Of a stretch of DNA of 64,000 bases, positions 47,360-55,958 are shown in pieces (the first letter of the stretch is position 1; every line of letters begins with the position of its first letter). The translations under genes and the position numbers were made by a program. The notes beneath the pieces are model-generated. The model saw only the letters and a program-made list of their open reading frames with translations. It ran no database searches and was not told where the DNA came from. This stretch comes from Marinomonas agarivorans (lineage in GTDB: Bacteria; Pseudomonadota; Gammaproteobacteria; Pseudomonadales; Marinomonadaceae), in NCBI GenBank assembly GCA_002173415.2, contig NHNK02000006.1, positions 62,001-126,000 on the forward strand, given 5' to 3'.

Positions 47360-47875
47360 TTACTGCATTACAAAGTTAGTAAAAAGAATTTTTTCAACAC
47401 CCTCTACTCCAGTTTCCTGACGCAAAATGGCGTTAATAGCATCAACAGCATCTTGTTTCAATTGCTGTTTACCTGAAGCTGTTTGTAACTCGGCAAAATC
47501 CTGACTCGAGAAAAGTAGTACTAGGCTATTACGAATTAATGGCATATGCGTTCTAACGGCATATATTTGCTCTTTCGAACGGGATTTTACCGTCAAATCC
47601 AACTGCAAATAGCGCTGCTTTCCTTTAATGTTAAAGTCAACAATAAAAGCTGGCTCTAAACTCAAGTATTGAGCAGGTCCAGCAGCACTTGCGCCTAAAT
47701 TTTGGTTAGACACTACGGCATCTTCCGCAGTGGAAGCATCATCCCCACCACTTAGTAAAAAAAACGCGACGCCACCACCAACTAATAACAATAAAACGGC
47801 TGCTATGATAATTATAAGCTTAGTTTTTCCGCCCTTACCGTTATTTTCTGTATTTTCTTCGTTTTCGTCAGCCAT
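47360..47875 (-). CDS. fliL: Flagellar basal-body protein FliL
   Basis: Membrane protein around the stator units. It has one membrane helix (LIIIIAAVLLLLVGGGVAFF, residues about 20-41) and a periplasmic domain with QYLSLEPAFIVDFNIKGKQR, YLQLDLTVKSRSKEQ and EGVEKILFTNFVMQ at the end. It has 171 residues. A sigma54-type promoter lies 40-56 bp upstream, so it probably starts the fliLMNOPQR-flhB-flhA transcript. Confidence 0.94.
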   Translation of the reverse strand: MADENEENTENNGKGGKTKLIIIIAAVLLLLVGGGVAFFLLSGGDDASTAEDAVVSNQNLGASAAGPAQYLSLEPAFIVDFNIKGKQRYLQLDLTVKSRSKEQIYAVRTHMPLIRNSLVLLFSSQDFAELQTASGKQQLKQDAVDAINAILRQETGVEGVEKILFTNFVMQ

Positions 47876-47914
47876 GAAACATCCTTAAAAATAATAAAAT
47901 GTAACCGTAACTTA

Positions 47915-47931
47915 TTGCGTTCACGCTGCCA
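47915..47931 (-). promoter_or_regulatory. Sigma54-type (-24/-12) promoter upstream of fliL
   Basis: Read on the minus strand: TGGCAGCGTGAACGCAA. The -24 GG and the -12 GC are separated by exactly 10 nt and the TGGCA half is perfect; the -12 half is CGC instead of TTGC. It points toward fliL, whose start is 40 bp downstream. The fliL operon is sigma54/FleQ-dependent in Pseudomonas and Vibrio, which supports the call. Confidence 0.6.
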
Positions 47932-47984
47932 TTCTACTGAGTTTTCTTAGTAAGTACTATCAAAAGCAAAAAGCACCGTAAAAT

Positions 47985-50105
47985 CTAAGCGTAAAAATCT
48001 ACTCGATTAGAAGAGACATGCCCTACATTCATAGGCACATCTACATCTTCTAAAGCAGAATCACTCTGGTCTGACTCTAAATTTGACACATGACCTTCAG
48101 TATTGCCAGCAGCACTTCCATTTGAACCAGCACCTTGACGTGATACATCTACATCAACCGCATCTAAGTTGATGTTTTGTTGTGCCAACATTTCTCTCAA
48201 TCGCTGCGCTTGTCCATCTAACAAATCTTTTACTTGTGTCGATGCAACAACAAAACTGACTGAAGCGGTGTCTGCATCAACGGACACTTTTACTGTCAAG
48301 CTACCGAGTTCAGGTGGATCTAGATGAATTTCAGCCTTGTGGACACCTTGCTTGGTCATCCACATCAACTTATCTCCCATCTCATTACCCCAATCAGGGT
48401 GAGTTGGCGGAACTTGCATAGTTAAACTCGCACCAATTGAAGCATTTGGAGCACCTGCCATGAGATTCAAGGGCGCCATTTTTGCATTGATAGCCTGCGC
48501 AGTCCCAGACAAACCACCAGATACTGCTACATCATTTATTGTAGCGCGGGAAGAAAGTTGGTCTTTATTAATAAATTCAAGCTCCCCACCCTCTGTATTG
48601 AGAAGAACATTGTCTAACAGCTCCGCAGACTTATCGACAGAATTTGAATTAGCCAAATCCAAGGGCTGGAAGTTAGCGTTTTTAGCTTCTGGGTTCTGCA
48701 AAGCCATATTAGAAACCGGAAAACCACTTTTTACAGTTGCTGCAGCTAATTCGGCTTTCAATCCAGATTTTGGATCGACTCCTTGATTTTCACTGCTCGC
48801 CATTTGCTGCAAAACCCAATCCAGCTCTACCGAATCCTCTACGCCTGCCTCTAGGTTATGGGCCATTTCACTTAAAGACGCATTACCCTCCTTAGCACTG
48901 GCTTTGATGGCATCAACTGTATCGGCAGTATTCGCCTTCTTTCCTTCTTTCCCTGACACCATACTCGATAAATTCTGTGCGGCGCCTGCTAATTGAGCCG
49001 ACAAGTCAATAGTTTTTTCATCTGCTGATGGCATTAAAAGACTATCTTGGTCAACTTTAGCTTGAGTTAACGGATTCAGCTCTGCCGCTTTCGCTTTTAC
49101 TGCTTCTGTTTGAACAGAAGGGTTTTGACTATGCTCACCAACCAGATTGGGTGTTTCGTCTATTGGTGACAGACCTGCTAATAATTGTACACTCTCTTCA
49201 ACAACGATTTGCTGGCCTGAATCGGTAAGCGCTATTTCTGCCTCTTTTGCTAATCCCACAGCACGAGCACTATCGCCTGCTAGCTCAGCACCGGCAGCTC
49301 CTGCAATATCATGAGACTCAACATCATGGAACTCAACAGCGCCAGCAGACAATGTCGTTTCAGTGGATAAAGAGGCAAAGTCTGCTGCGTTTTTGGAGGT
49401 AGTAGCCTCTATCTCAGACTTAGAGTCCACCATATTGTTTAAAGCGGCATCATTTGGCCGATCAATTTGCAGCGCCTTGCCATCTAAACTCGACTTACTT
49501 TGCTCCCCCATTGATAAGTGATCAGTAGGCGTTATAGAAGAGAGTTCAGTTGATGTTGTTGCTTCAGAAGTAACACTAGATGATTTGGTATTTTCAGTAC
49601 GTAAGGTGGTATCGGCAGAAGATGTGGACTCAGTTGTTTCATTACTATGCTGAGCGTCAGCAGTATGGTTTTTATCATCTGTTGACTTGTCGTTGGCGGC
49701 CTGCTTTTGCGATTGATCTTTCTGTGCGACGGTATTTTTCTCAGAGGTAGAAGACTCTGTTGTCTGCGATTCCGTCGAGTCTTTCTGATTGGGAGATGCT
49801 TTTTCTACAGGAGAAGATCTATCGGCAGATTGCTCTCGGCGTTCTACATTGTCTGCCTTTTTGTCCGCATGACTGTCTACTCTATTGCTGTCTACTCTAT
49901 TGCTGTCTACTCTATTGCTGTCTACTCTATTGCTGTCTGCTCTATTGCTGTCTGCTCTATTGGTGTTAGGACGTTCTGCGGATGCATTTGCCTCACGCAT
50001 CACATCATGAAAACCTCTATCACTGGCTGTATTTCGTGGAGGCGCTTTTTGTATTTTGTTGGATTGCCCCAAAGACAATATTGATACATCTGAACTAGGT
50101 CGCAT
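47985..50105 (-). CDS. fliK: Flagellar hook-length control protein FliK
   Basis: Secreted ruler that sets hook length and triggers the FlhB switch. 706 residues: a long Ser/Thr/Asp/Asn-rich low-complexity region, then the conserved C-terminal FliK domain (about 570-670) with HPDWGNEMGDKLMWMTKQGV, HKAEIHLDPPELGSLTVKV and AQRLREMLAQQNINLDAVDV. Residues about 47-80 are six NR(V/A)DS pentapeptides encoded by a perfect 15-bp tandem repeat. It is longer than Salmonella FliK (about 405), as common in this group. A sigma54-type promoter lies just upstream; GAGGAG precedes the start. Confidence 0.94.
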   Translation of the reverse strand: MRPSSDVSILSLGQSNKIQKAPPRNTASDRGFHDVMREANASAERPNTNRADSNRADSNRVDSNRVDSNRVDSNRVDSHADKKADNVERREQSADRSSPVEKASPNQKDSTESQTTESSTSEKNTVAQKDQSQKQAANDKSTDDKNHTADAQHSNETTESTSSADTTLRTENTKSSSVTSEATTSTELSSITPTDHLSMGEQSKSSLDGKALQIDRPNDAALNNMVDSKSEIEATTSKNAADFASLSTETTLSAGAVEFHDVESHDIAGAAGAELAGDSARAVGLAKEAEIALTDSGQQIVVEESVQLLAGLSPIDETPNLVGEHSQNPSVQTEAVKAKAAELNPLTQAKVDQDSLLMPSADEKTIDLSAQLAGAAQNLSSMVSGKEGKKANTADTVDAIKASAKEGNASLSEMAHNLEAGVEDSVELDWVLQQMASSENQGVDPKSGLKAELAAATVKSGFPVSNMALQNPEAKNANFQPLDLANSNSVDKSAELLDNVLLNTEGGELEFINKDQLSSRATINDVAVSGGLSGTAQAINAKMAPLNLMAGAPNASIGASLTMQVPPTHPDWGNEMGDKLMWMTKQGVHKAEIHLDPPELGSLTVKVSVDADTASVSFVVASTQVKDLLDGQAQRLREMLAQQNINLDAVDVDVSRQGAGSNGSAAGNTEGHVSNLESDQSDSALEDVDVPMNVGHVSSNRVDFYA
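49873..49962 (-). repeat. Six 15-bp tandem repeats inside fliK
   Basis: Unit CTGTCTACTCTATTG (plus-strand reading) occurs four times without change at 49873-49932, followed by two copies of CTGTCTGCTCTATTG at 49933-49962. On the coding strand they encode the pentapeptides NRVDS and NRADS. The period is a multiple of three, so slippage would change protein length without breaking the frame. Confidence 0.95.
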
Positions 50106-50136
50106 ACTCTTCTCCTCATCTGTACTGACTTACGTC

Positions 50137-50153
50137 TGCAAAGATCAGGCCAA
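50137..50153 (-). promoter_or_regulatory. Sigma54-type (-24/-12) promoter upstream of fliK
   Basis: Read on the minus strand: TTGGCCTGATCTTTGCA. It has GG and GC 10 nt apart, with a full TTTGCA at -12 and TTGGC at -24. It lies 32 bp before the fliK start codon, leaving a leader of about 20 nt that contains the ribosome site. The fit to the sigma54 consensus is good. Confidence 0.65.
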
Positions 50154-50180
50154 AATAATAAGGAAGCAGTTCTGTACTTG

Positions 50181-52091
50181 CTACCAGTCACCATTCTCTT
50201 CTTCATCAACATCAAATGAGGTTCGCTGACTCTTATTTTGCGCGACTTGCTGTATTTTGGCGTCAAAAGTAGACAATTCTCTTGCCAGAAAGCGAACTTG
50301 GTCAATTAAATCATCGACATCAGTTTTTCGCTCCGTAAACGACAAACACAAATCATGGACTTCTTTTAACTTCTCTTCCGAGTCCTGCTTTTCAGACTCA
50401 GATGCACTTAAAATAGCCTTATCCGTAACAAAGGCTTTATCAACCATACTGATTGCTGCAGTCATTTGGCTATCGACATCATCAATAAAGAATTGTTTGA
50501 AATCAATATCATCTTCCTCATAACGTCCTTCGTTCATCGCATTGAGTGTCACTTCTTTGGCGTCATGCAGTCTTTGTAACGCTTCTTCCAATGTCGTAAC
50601 TCGAACCGCCATTTTTTTAAATATGGATTCTTCTCTTTGCTGAACTTGCTCAACAAATGCTTGCAGGCCATTTTCTAATGAATTTAAGAAGTCTGCTATT
50701 TCGGCCTGATGTTCTACATTAGGCTCACTACCATTAATAATATGCTCACAAAGTCGATGTAAATCTTCAACGAATGCCTGCAATTCTGTGATATCTGAAT
50801 CAGAAGCTCCCTCTAGAGTAACATTAAGTTTTTGAGAGAGTTTTAATACGTCATGAGGGTTGAAATCAAAATCAAATTCACCTTGTTTAATATCCTGTAA
50901 TAAGGTCAATATATGTTGAAGTTTTTTAACTTGAACTAAGCTCGACGCTTCAGAAAGCGAATTAATCTTTTCAAAAAAGTGCTGAACTTTGACTCGTATT
51001 GCCTCAAGCTCTGCGGCCAATACCCCAACTTGAGAGTCTGTGCGTAATATTCTAATTGGCGCATCCCATACATCCTGTCCTAGTAAAGCCACACTTTTTG
51101 ATAGTGCTTCATATTCTAACTTTTCCGACTCTGCCACTAATTTCAGTTCATAACCAATGATGCTAGAGCCATCCCAAATAGCCACATCTGTGTAGGAATA
51201 TGTTAACCCTCCAATATATTCTTTATGGTTATTTTGGTCTGCACTAGGGATGTGTAACTGCTTAATATCGTGATGGATACCTTCTTCCAGTCGCAGTAAG
51301 CGAGCAACATTTTTAGGATCGGTCTGCCAAAGTGAAGAAAAGGCCTGATTAGCATAAATGACTTTTCTCTTATCATTTAGAACTAAACTAGGTTCCTGCA
51401 TTCGTTGGAAGCAGGAGTACAAAAAAACTTTATTGTAAAAGTCATTCTGAGTTTGACCTTCACTTTTTAACGCCAAATAATCTTGTGCGTCACCTTGTTG
51501 CAGATTATTTTTATTAATTCTTTTTCGAACAGAAGACAGTAATAGCAAAATAAATACCGATGTGAAAACACCAAACCCAATCAGTAGTCGTTTTAATTGC
51601 TCTAAACTTACCCCTTGCACAAGACCATAAAAGCTTCTAATTTCAAGCAATTGACGACGAAGCCGCTTTGCTTCTTCTCTATTAGCTTGAATATTATCAA
51701 ACGTTAATTCTACCCATGACGCCTCGATTGGCGTAACACCCTGATGCGCTAAATTTATTGTAGTGAGGCTTTCCTGAATAACACTTTGCAAAACAGCTAT
51801 TTGTTGCTCGTATGTCTGAACATTATTATCAGGTGAATTTGTAGGAGAACTATTTTTAAAAGGTTGACTCTGTAGAGAATAGAGATCGAGCAATAATCGC
51901 TCTAGGTCCATTAATGAGTTTTCCACCAAACTAAGTTCTATTTCTATTTGCTCATTGTGTGTATCCACATGAAAAACGTAATATTGTAATCCCGCAATAG
52001 CGACAGCGACCCAAAGCACTACAAGAAAGAAGGCTTTATTCACAAATTTAGTAAAGCCGCGCCGATGGGCATTAAAATCAGTGCCTGTCAT
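50181..52091 (-). CDS. Unknown membrane protein with PAS-like domain and coiled coils, in the flagellar operon
   Basis: 636 residues, not recognised as a known flagellar protein. Layout: cytoplasmic N-tail, membrane helix 1 (about 20-40), a helical periplasmic region (41-168), membrane helix 2 (about 169-188), a PAS-like segment (about 232-318, with EPSLVLNDKRKVIYANQAFS), then ~300 residues of helical, acidic coiled coil ending FDVDEEENGDW. The topology is like a chemoreceptor or sensor kinase, but I see no receptor hairpin domain, His-kinase motifs, GGDEF or EAL. It lies between fliJ and fliK on the same strand. It could sense a signal and act on the export apparatus or arrays by protein contact; nothing more specific is supported. 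Confidence 0.75.
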   Translation of the reverse strand: MTGTDFNAHRRGFTKFVNKAFFLVVLWVAVAIAGLQYYVFHVDTHNEQIEIELSLVENSLMDLERLLLDLYSLQSQPFKNSSPTNSPDNNVQTYEQQIAVLQSVIQESLTTINLAHQGVTPIEASWVELTFDNIQANREEAKRLRRQLLEIRSFYGLVQGVSLEQLKRLLIGFGVFTSVFILLLLSSVRKRINKNNLQQGDAQDYLALKSEGQTQNDFYNKVFLYSCFQRMQEPSLVLNDKRKVIYANQAFSSLWQTDPKNVARLLRLEEGIHHDIKQLHIPSADQNNHKEYIGGLTYSYTDVAIWDGSSIIGYELKLVAESEKLEYEALSKSVALLGQDVWDAPIRILRTDSQVGVLAAELEAIRVKVQHFFEKINSLSEASSLVQVKKLQHILTLLQDIKQGEFDFDFNPHDVLKLSQKLNVTLEGASDSDITELQAFVEDLHRLCEHIINGSEPNVEHQAEIADFLNSLENGLQAFVEQVQQREESIFKKMAVRVTTLEEALQRLHDAKEVTLNAMNEGRYEEDDIDFKQFFIDDVDSQMTAAISMVDKAFVTDKAILSASESEKQDSEEKLKEVHDLCLSFTERKTDVDDLIDQVRFLARELSTFDAKIQQVAQNKSQRTSFDVDEEENGDW

Positions 52092-52256
52092 TTATTTTCC
52101 TATCAGAATACTATTTGTCATCAGGGTAAACCGAAAAAAATCCTTTTAAAACATACCATAAGTAAGATATTGCGTGTCAATAAACTGTGTCAAAACTTAA
52201 AAACGAGTAAAATCAAGAGAACAAACAATCTCTTTAGTTAGATTAGATCATTTACT

Positions 52257-52697
52257 TTATCCATTCGGCTTTATATCTAAATAGCGGCGCATAGCAAACT
52301 CATCGAGCTGACTTTGCTCACGCTTTTCCTCTTGCTTTTCTTCTTGTTTTACATGCTTTTGTTGCAGCGCATGCATGCTTTGTGTTTTTGCTCGAGCCTC
52401 AAGCCATTGGCCAAGTGCAAAAGAGGTTTGTTGTTCCGCTTGTGTAATTGCCATATTTTGTTGTTGTACAGCTTGTTCTAAGCGAGTGACAAAATGCTGA
52501 TAATTTGCAATCAAGTTAGCATTCAAACCAAGCAAGTTACGCTCAGACTCATACTGATTTGCATATTCCTTTAGTTGCTCTAACTGCTCTTTGTCTGACG
52601 CGAGTTTCAACCGTTGCTGCGCTAACAATTTGGCAGCTTGATCTTCTTTGCTTTTTGCAATATCCACTAATATTTGCATGCGTTTAGAACGCTTCAT
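52257..52697 (-). CDS. fliJ: Flagellar export chaperone FliJ
   Basis: Coiled-coil stalk protein that links the FliI ATPase ring to the FlhA gate. It has about 146 residues, nearly all helical and rich in Gln/Lys/Glu (AAKLLAQQRLKLASDKEQLE; EKQEEKREQSQLDEF). The ATG at 52697 (MKRSKRMQILVDIAKSKEDQ) is preferred; FliJ proteins begin with this kind of basic sequence, and a longer frame upstream has no conserved feature. It is 104 bp downstream of fliI. Confidence 0.88.
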   Translation of the reverse strand: MKRSKRMQILVDIAKSKEDQAAKLLAQQRLKLASDKEQLEQLKEYANQYESERNLLGLNANLIANYQHFVTRLEQAVQQQNMAITQAEQQTSFALGQWLEARAKTQSMHALQQKHVKQEEKQEEKREQSQLDEFAMRRYLDIKPNG

Positions 52698-52772
52698 TAG
52701 GCAATCCTGTGAACTGGTGTCAGTTAGCGAAAGCACACAAAACAGAAAGAACTGGATTATCGAGACTGTTTT

Positions 52773-52811
52773 TAAGTCATGTTCTAATTCTAAGTCATGT
52801 TCTAAGTCATG
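52773..52811. repeat. Short repeat copying the end of fliI into the fliI-fliJ spacer
   Basis: TAAGTCATG occurs at 52773-52781, 52791-52799 and 52803-52811. The last copy contains the final Met-Thr codons of fliI; the other two lie just downstream in the spacer. It looks like a small local duplication. Confidence 0.6.
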
Positions 52812-54127
52812 GCTTTCACGAGTGCTTCCAGACTTTCTTCAATGGTAAATTTTTCTTGTAACGATTGCTGTAAAAATGCTTTTATTTCAGGCATTAATTC
52901 CATTGCCTGATCGATTTCAGAGTCTGTTCCTTTACTATAAGCTCCTACTGCAATTAAATCCTGATTTTGTTGATATTTAGAATACAATTGTTTAACTCGC
53001 AAAGCCCCCGACAAGTGTGCCTCACTTACTATATGAGGCATAACACGCGAAATCGAGGCTTCAATATCAATGGCAGGATAATGCCCCTCCTCTGCCAATT
53101 GGCGAGATAGTACTATATGACCATCCAAAATAGCTCTTGAGGCATCCGCAATTGGATCTTGTTGGTCATCACCTTCAGTAAGAACAGTATAAAAAGCGGT
53201 AATTGAGCCTCCGCCTTGCTCGCCATTGCCTGCTCTTTCAATCAACTGGGGTAATTTAGAAAACACCGAGGGTGGATACCCTTTCGTTGCTGGCGGCTCT
53301 CCTACCGAAAGAGCTATTTCTCGCTGAGCTTGGGCATAACGAGTTAATGAGTCCATCAATAACAGGACATTTTTGCCTTGGTCACGATAATATTCAGCAA
53401 TTCGCGTGGTTAGTGTTGCCGCCCTTAAACGCATCAGTGCTGAGTCATCGGCAGGTGAGGCAACAACGACTGAACGCTCAAGACCTTCGGTGCCTAATAT
53501 TTGCTCGATAAACTCTTTTACTTCTCGACCACGCTCACCAATAAGGCCAACTATGGTAATATCAGCTTCTGTAAATCGTGTCATCATACCAAGCAAGATA
53601 CTCTTACCAACGCCACTTCCGGCAAACAATCCTAAACGCTGCCCTTTTCCAACAGAAAGTAAGCTGTTTATCGCCTTGATACCAACATCAAGGGTTTCAG
53701 TAATAGGCTGTCTTTTAAGCGGGTTAATCAAACCGCCCTGTAACCCAATTGTATCTTTGGTTTTAATTGGACCTTTACCATCAAGAGGCTTACCTAGTCC
53801 GTTTACAACACGCCCCAGTAATTCAGGCCCAACTGGCATCATTCCGTCGCCAGTGAGAGGCTTTACTCTCGCTCCTGGGGAAATGCCATCAATGGTTTCG
53901 GTTGGCATTAGGTAGGTTAAATTATCGGTAAACCCAACCACCTCAGATTCAATCCATTTGCCTTCTTTAACATACACAGAGCAACGATCGCCTAATGCTA
54001 CATGGCAACCAACCGCTTCCATTGTCAAACCGACAATACGCGTTACTTTCCCTTCCATTACAGGAAATACAGGGGATTCAGAAATAGAATTGAGCTTACT
54101 AATACGTGAGACTAACTCAGACGTCAT
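52802..54127 (-). CDS. fliI: Flagellum-specific ATPase FliI
   Basis: ATPase that energises and orders flagellar protein export, related to the F1 beta subunit. Walker [20 protein letters not shown]; Walker B with [20 protein letters not shown]; other conserved segments are [20 protein letters not shown] and [20 protein letters not shown]. It has 441 residues. It overlaps the fliH stop by 11 bp. Confidence 0.96.
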   Translation of the reverse strand: MTSELVSRISKLNSISESPVFPVMEGKVTRIVGLTMEAVGCHVALGDRCSVYVKEGKWIESEVVGFTDNLTYLMPTETIDGISPGARVKPLTGDGMMPVGPELLGRVVNGLGKPLDGKGPIKTKDTIGLQGGLINPLKRQPITETLDVGIKAINSLLSVGKGQRLGLFAGSGVGKSILLGMMTRFTEADITIVGLIGERGREVKEFIEQILGTEGLERSVVVASPADDSALMRLRAATLTTRIAEYYRDQGKNVLLLMDSLTRYAQAQREIALSVGEPPATKGYPPSVFSKLPQLIERAGNGEQGGGSITAFYTVLTEGDDQQDPIADASRAILDGHIVLSRQLAEEGHYPAIDIEASISRVMPHIVSEAHLSGALRVKQLYSKYQQNQDLIAVGAYSKGTDSEIDQAMELMPEIKAFLQQSLQEKFTIEESLEALVKAMT

Positions 54128-54938
54128 TAGAGTCGCTCTCAGATTGAGGATGTATAGATTGCAGATCCGCTAATATTGTACTGATTCTATGCTCAATACT
54201 AGCATCCAAATAGGCGCCTTTTGTATCAAGTAAAAAACCACCAACCGCAATAGATTCATCCTTTTCTATCTTGATACCTACTCGATCAAATACGGTAAAG
54301 GTTGCAATTAAATCAGCCATATCTGGATGCACAGTAATACGCACAGGATGTTCAAGCTCTTCTAACTGACGGAACAAGTAGTTTATTTGCGAGGAGAGAG
54401 TATCAGCGGCCGATTCATTTAGTTGAGTATAGGTAATATTCTCAACCAAGCGAGACACAGTCTGGTAAATGATTTTTTCAACTTGATCTTTACATGCCAA
54501 TAAAGGCGACTCTAGTTCGAGCCTAAGTTTTTCAAGCATTTCTTCTACGACAAGAAGCTTCTCATGAGCCTCTTGAATACCCTGTTCAGTGCCTTTTTCT
54601 AGGCCTTCCACTGTGCCTTTTTCGGTTCCTTCGGCAATACCTTTTGCTAGACCTTCTTCGTAGCCTTTCTCTAAACCAGCTTGATAACCTTCATCTAAGC
54701 CTTGTACATAGCCCTCATCATATGCAGCGGCACTGATTTCTTCGAGTTGCAATGCTGTCAGTGGTTCATAAACGAGTGCACTTTCATCAACTTCTTCATG
54801 GACAATGGTTGCGTCTTTACGCAATAGAATTGAAGGGCCAGAGTCTTTGCGTGGTGTTGGATTCTTTAGGTGCGGTAACTCCCAGCGTTCGTAGGCCGTC
54901 AGTTTGTTTTCACTGTTATTTGAAGTGTCTTCTGACAT
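54117..54938 (-). CDS. fliH: Flagellar assembly protein FliH
   Basis: Negative regulator and peripheral stalk for FliI. After a variable N-terminal region, residues 76-120 form an unbroken run of GxxxG repeats: glycine at every fourth position from Gly76 to Gly120, twelve glycines in all. The C-terminal FliH domain follows, with [20 protein letters not shown] and [20 protein letters not shown]. It has 273 residues. GxxxG runs are known in FliH; this one is regular and long. Confidence 0.93.
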   Translation of the reverse strand: MSEDTSNNSENKLTAYERWELPHLKNPTPRKDSGPSILLRKDATIVHEEVDESALVYEPLTALQLEEISAAAYDEGYVQGLDEGYQAGLEKGYEEGLAKGIAEGTEKGTVEGLEKGTEQGIQEAHEKLLVVEEMLEKLRLELESPLLACKDQVEKIIYQTVSRLVENITYTQLNESAADTLSSQINYLFRQLEELEHPVRITVHPDMADLIATFTVFDRVGIKIEKDESIAVGGFLLDTKGAYLDASIEHRISTILADLQSIHPQSESDSNDV

Positions 54939-54944
54939 TATGAA

Positions 54945-55958
54945 TTAAACCATTTGATCGCCACTACCACCTAAGACAATTTCTCCATCATCGGCCAACC
55001 TTCTGGCAATCGATAAAATTTCTTTCTGGGCAACTTCAACTTCACTAACACGCACTGGACCTTTTGCTTCTAAATCATCCTTCAGCATATCCGCAGCCCG
55101 TGTCGACATGTTTTTATAGATTTTTTCTTGCATATCAGGGTCCGCACCTTTTAGCGCAAGAATTAAGGTTTCTGCTTCGACTTCACGCAAAATGGTCTGT
55201 ATTCCTCGATCATCAACATCAATAAGGTTATCAAAGACGAACATAAGATCTTGGATAGTGTTAGCAAGATCTTCATCAACCTCACGAATTGACTCCATCA
55301 AGTCCGCTTCAACGGAACTGTCGATAAAGTTCATGATATTCGCTGCGGTACGAACACCACCAATAGTTGTAGATTGTGTAGACTGATTGCCAGAGAACTG
55401 CCTTTCCAATATATCATTCAACTCTTGTAAGGCTGCGGGTTGAACTGTTTCAAGCGCTGACACACGTAAAACAATATCCAAGCGAACCCTTTCATCAAAA
55501 TTGGCTAAAATACCAGCGGCCTGATCCGAATCCAAATAGGAAATAACAATCGCTTGAATCTGAGGGTGCTCATAACGAATCACATCCGCTACAGCACGAG
55601 GTTCCATCCACTTCAAGGTATCAAGACCTGTTGTATTACCACCAAGAAGAATACGATCAATTAAACTACTGGCTTTTTCATCACCCAGTGCTTCTTGTAA
55701 CATGTTGCGAATATAGCCGTCCGCGCCCAAACCAAGGCCGGTTTGATCTCCAACTAAAATAAGAAAATCATCCAGCACTTTTTCAACTTGATGACGCTGC
55801 ACATTGGCCAACTGCGTCATCGCTTGACCAATACGCTGAACCTCTTTCGGACCCATATGCTTCAAAATTTGTGCGGCATCAGATTCACCAAGCGACATCA
55901 ATAAAACTGCTGCTTTCTGTAAGGAGTTTAAACCGGAATCTTGTTCTGTATCGCTCAT
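54945..55958 (-). CDS. fliG: Flagellar motor switch protein FliG
   Basis: C-ring protein that transmits stator torque. 337 residues: N-terminal domain binding FliF (AAVLLMSLGESDAAQILKHM), middle domain with the EHPQIQAIVISYLDSDQAAG segment, and C-terminal torque helix with VDDRGIQTILREVEAETLIL and charged residues in KNMSTRAADMLKDDLEAKGP. It adjoins fliF by one base. Confidence 0.96.
   Translation of the reverse strand: MSDTEQDSGLNSLQKAAVLLMSLGESDAAQILKHMGPKEVQRIGQAMTQLANVQRHQVEKVLDDFLILVGDQTGLGLGADGYIRNMLQEALGDEKASSLIDRILLGGNTTGLDTLKWMEPRAVADVIRYEHPQIQAIVISYLDSDQAAGILANFDERVRLDIVLRVSALETVQPAALQELNDILERQFSGNQSTQSTTIGGVRTAANIMNFIDSSVEADLMESIREVDEDLANTIQDLMFVFDNLIDVDDRGIQTILREVEAETLILALKGADPDMQEKIYKNMSTRAADMLKDDLEAKGPVRVSEVEVAQKEILSIARRLADDGEIVLGGSGDQMV

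Noticed and set aside
49707-50084. Plus-strand open frame with repeated SIAVY units.
   Set aside because: It is the complement of the 15-bp tandem repeat in fliK; the frame is open only because of the repeat.
52092-52256. Tandem TTGACA-like hexamers on the minus strand upstream of the unknown membrane protein.
   Set aside because: Neither hexamer has a good -10 sequence at 16-18 nt; spacing of 14 or 19 nt makes a promoter call unsafe.
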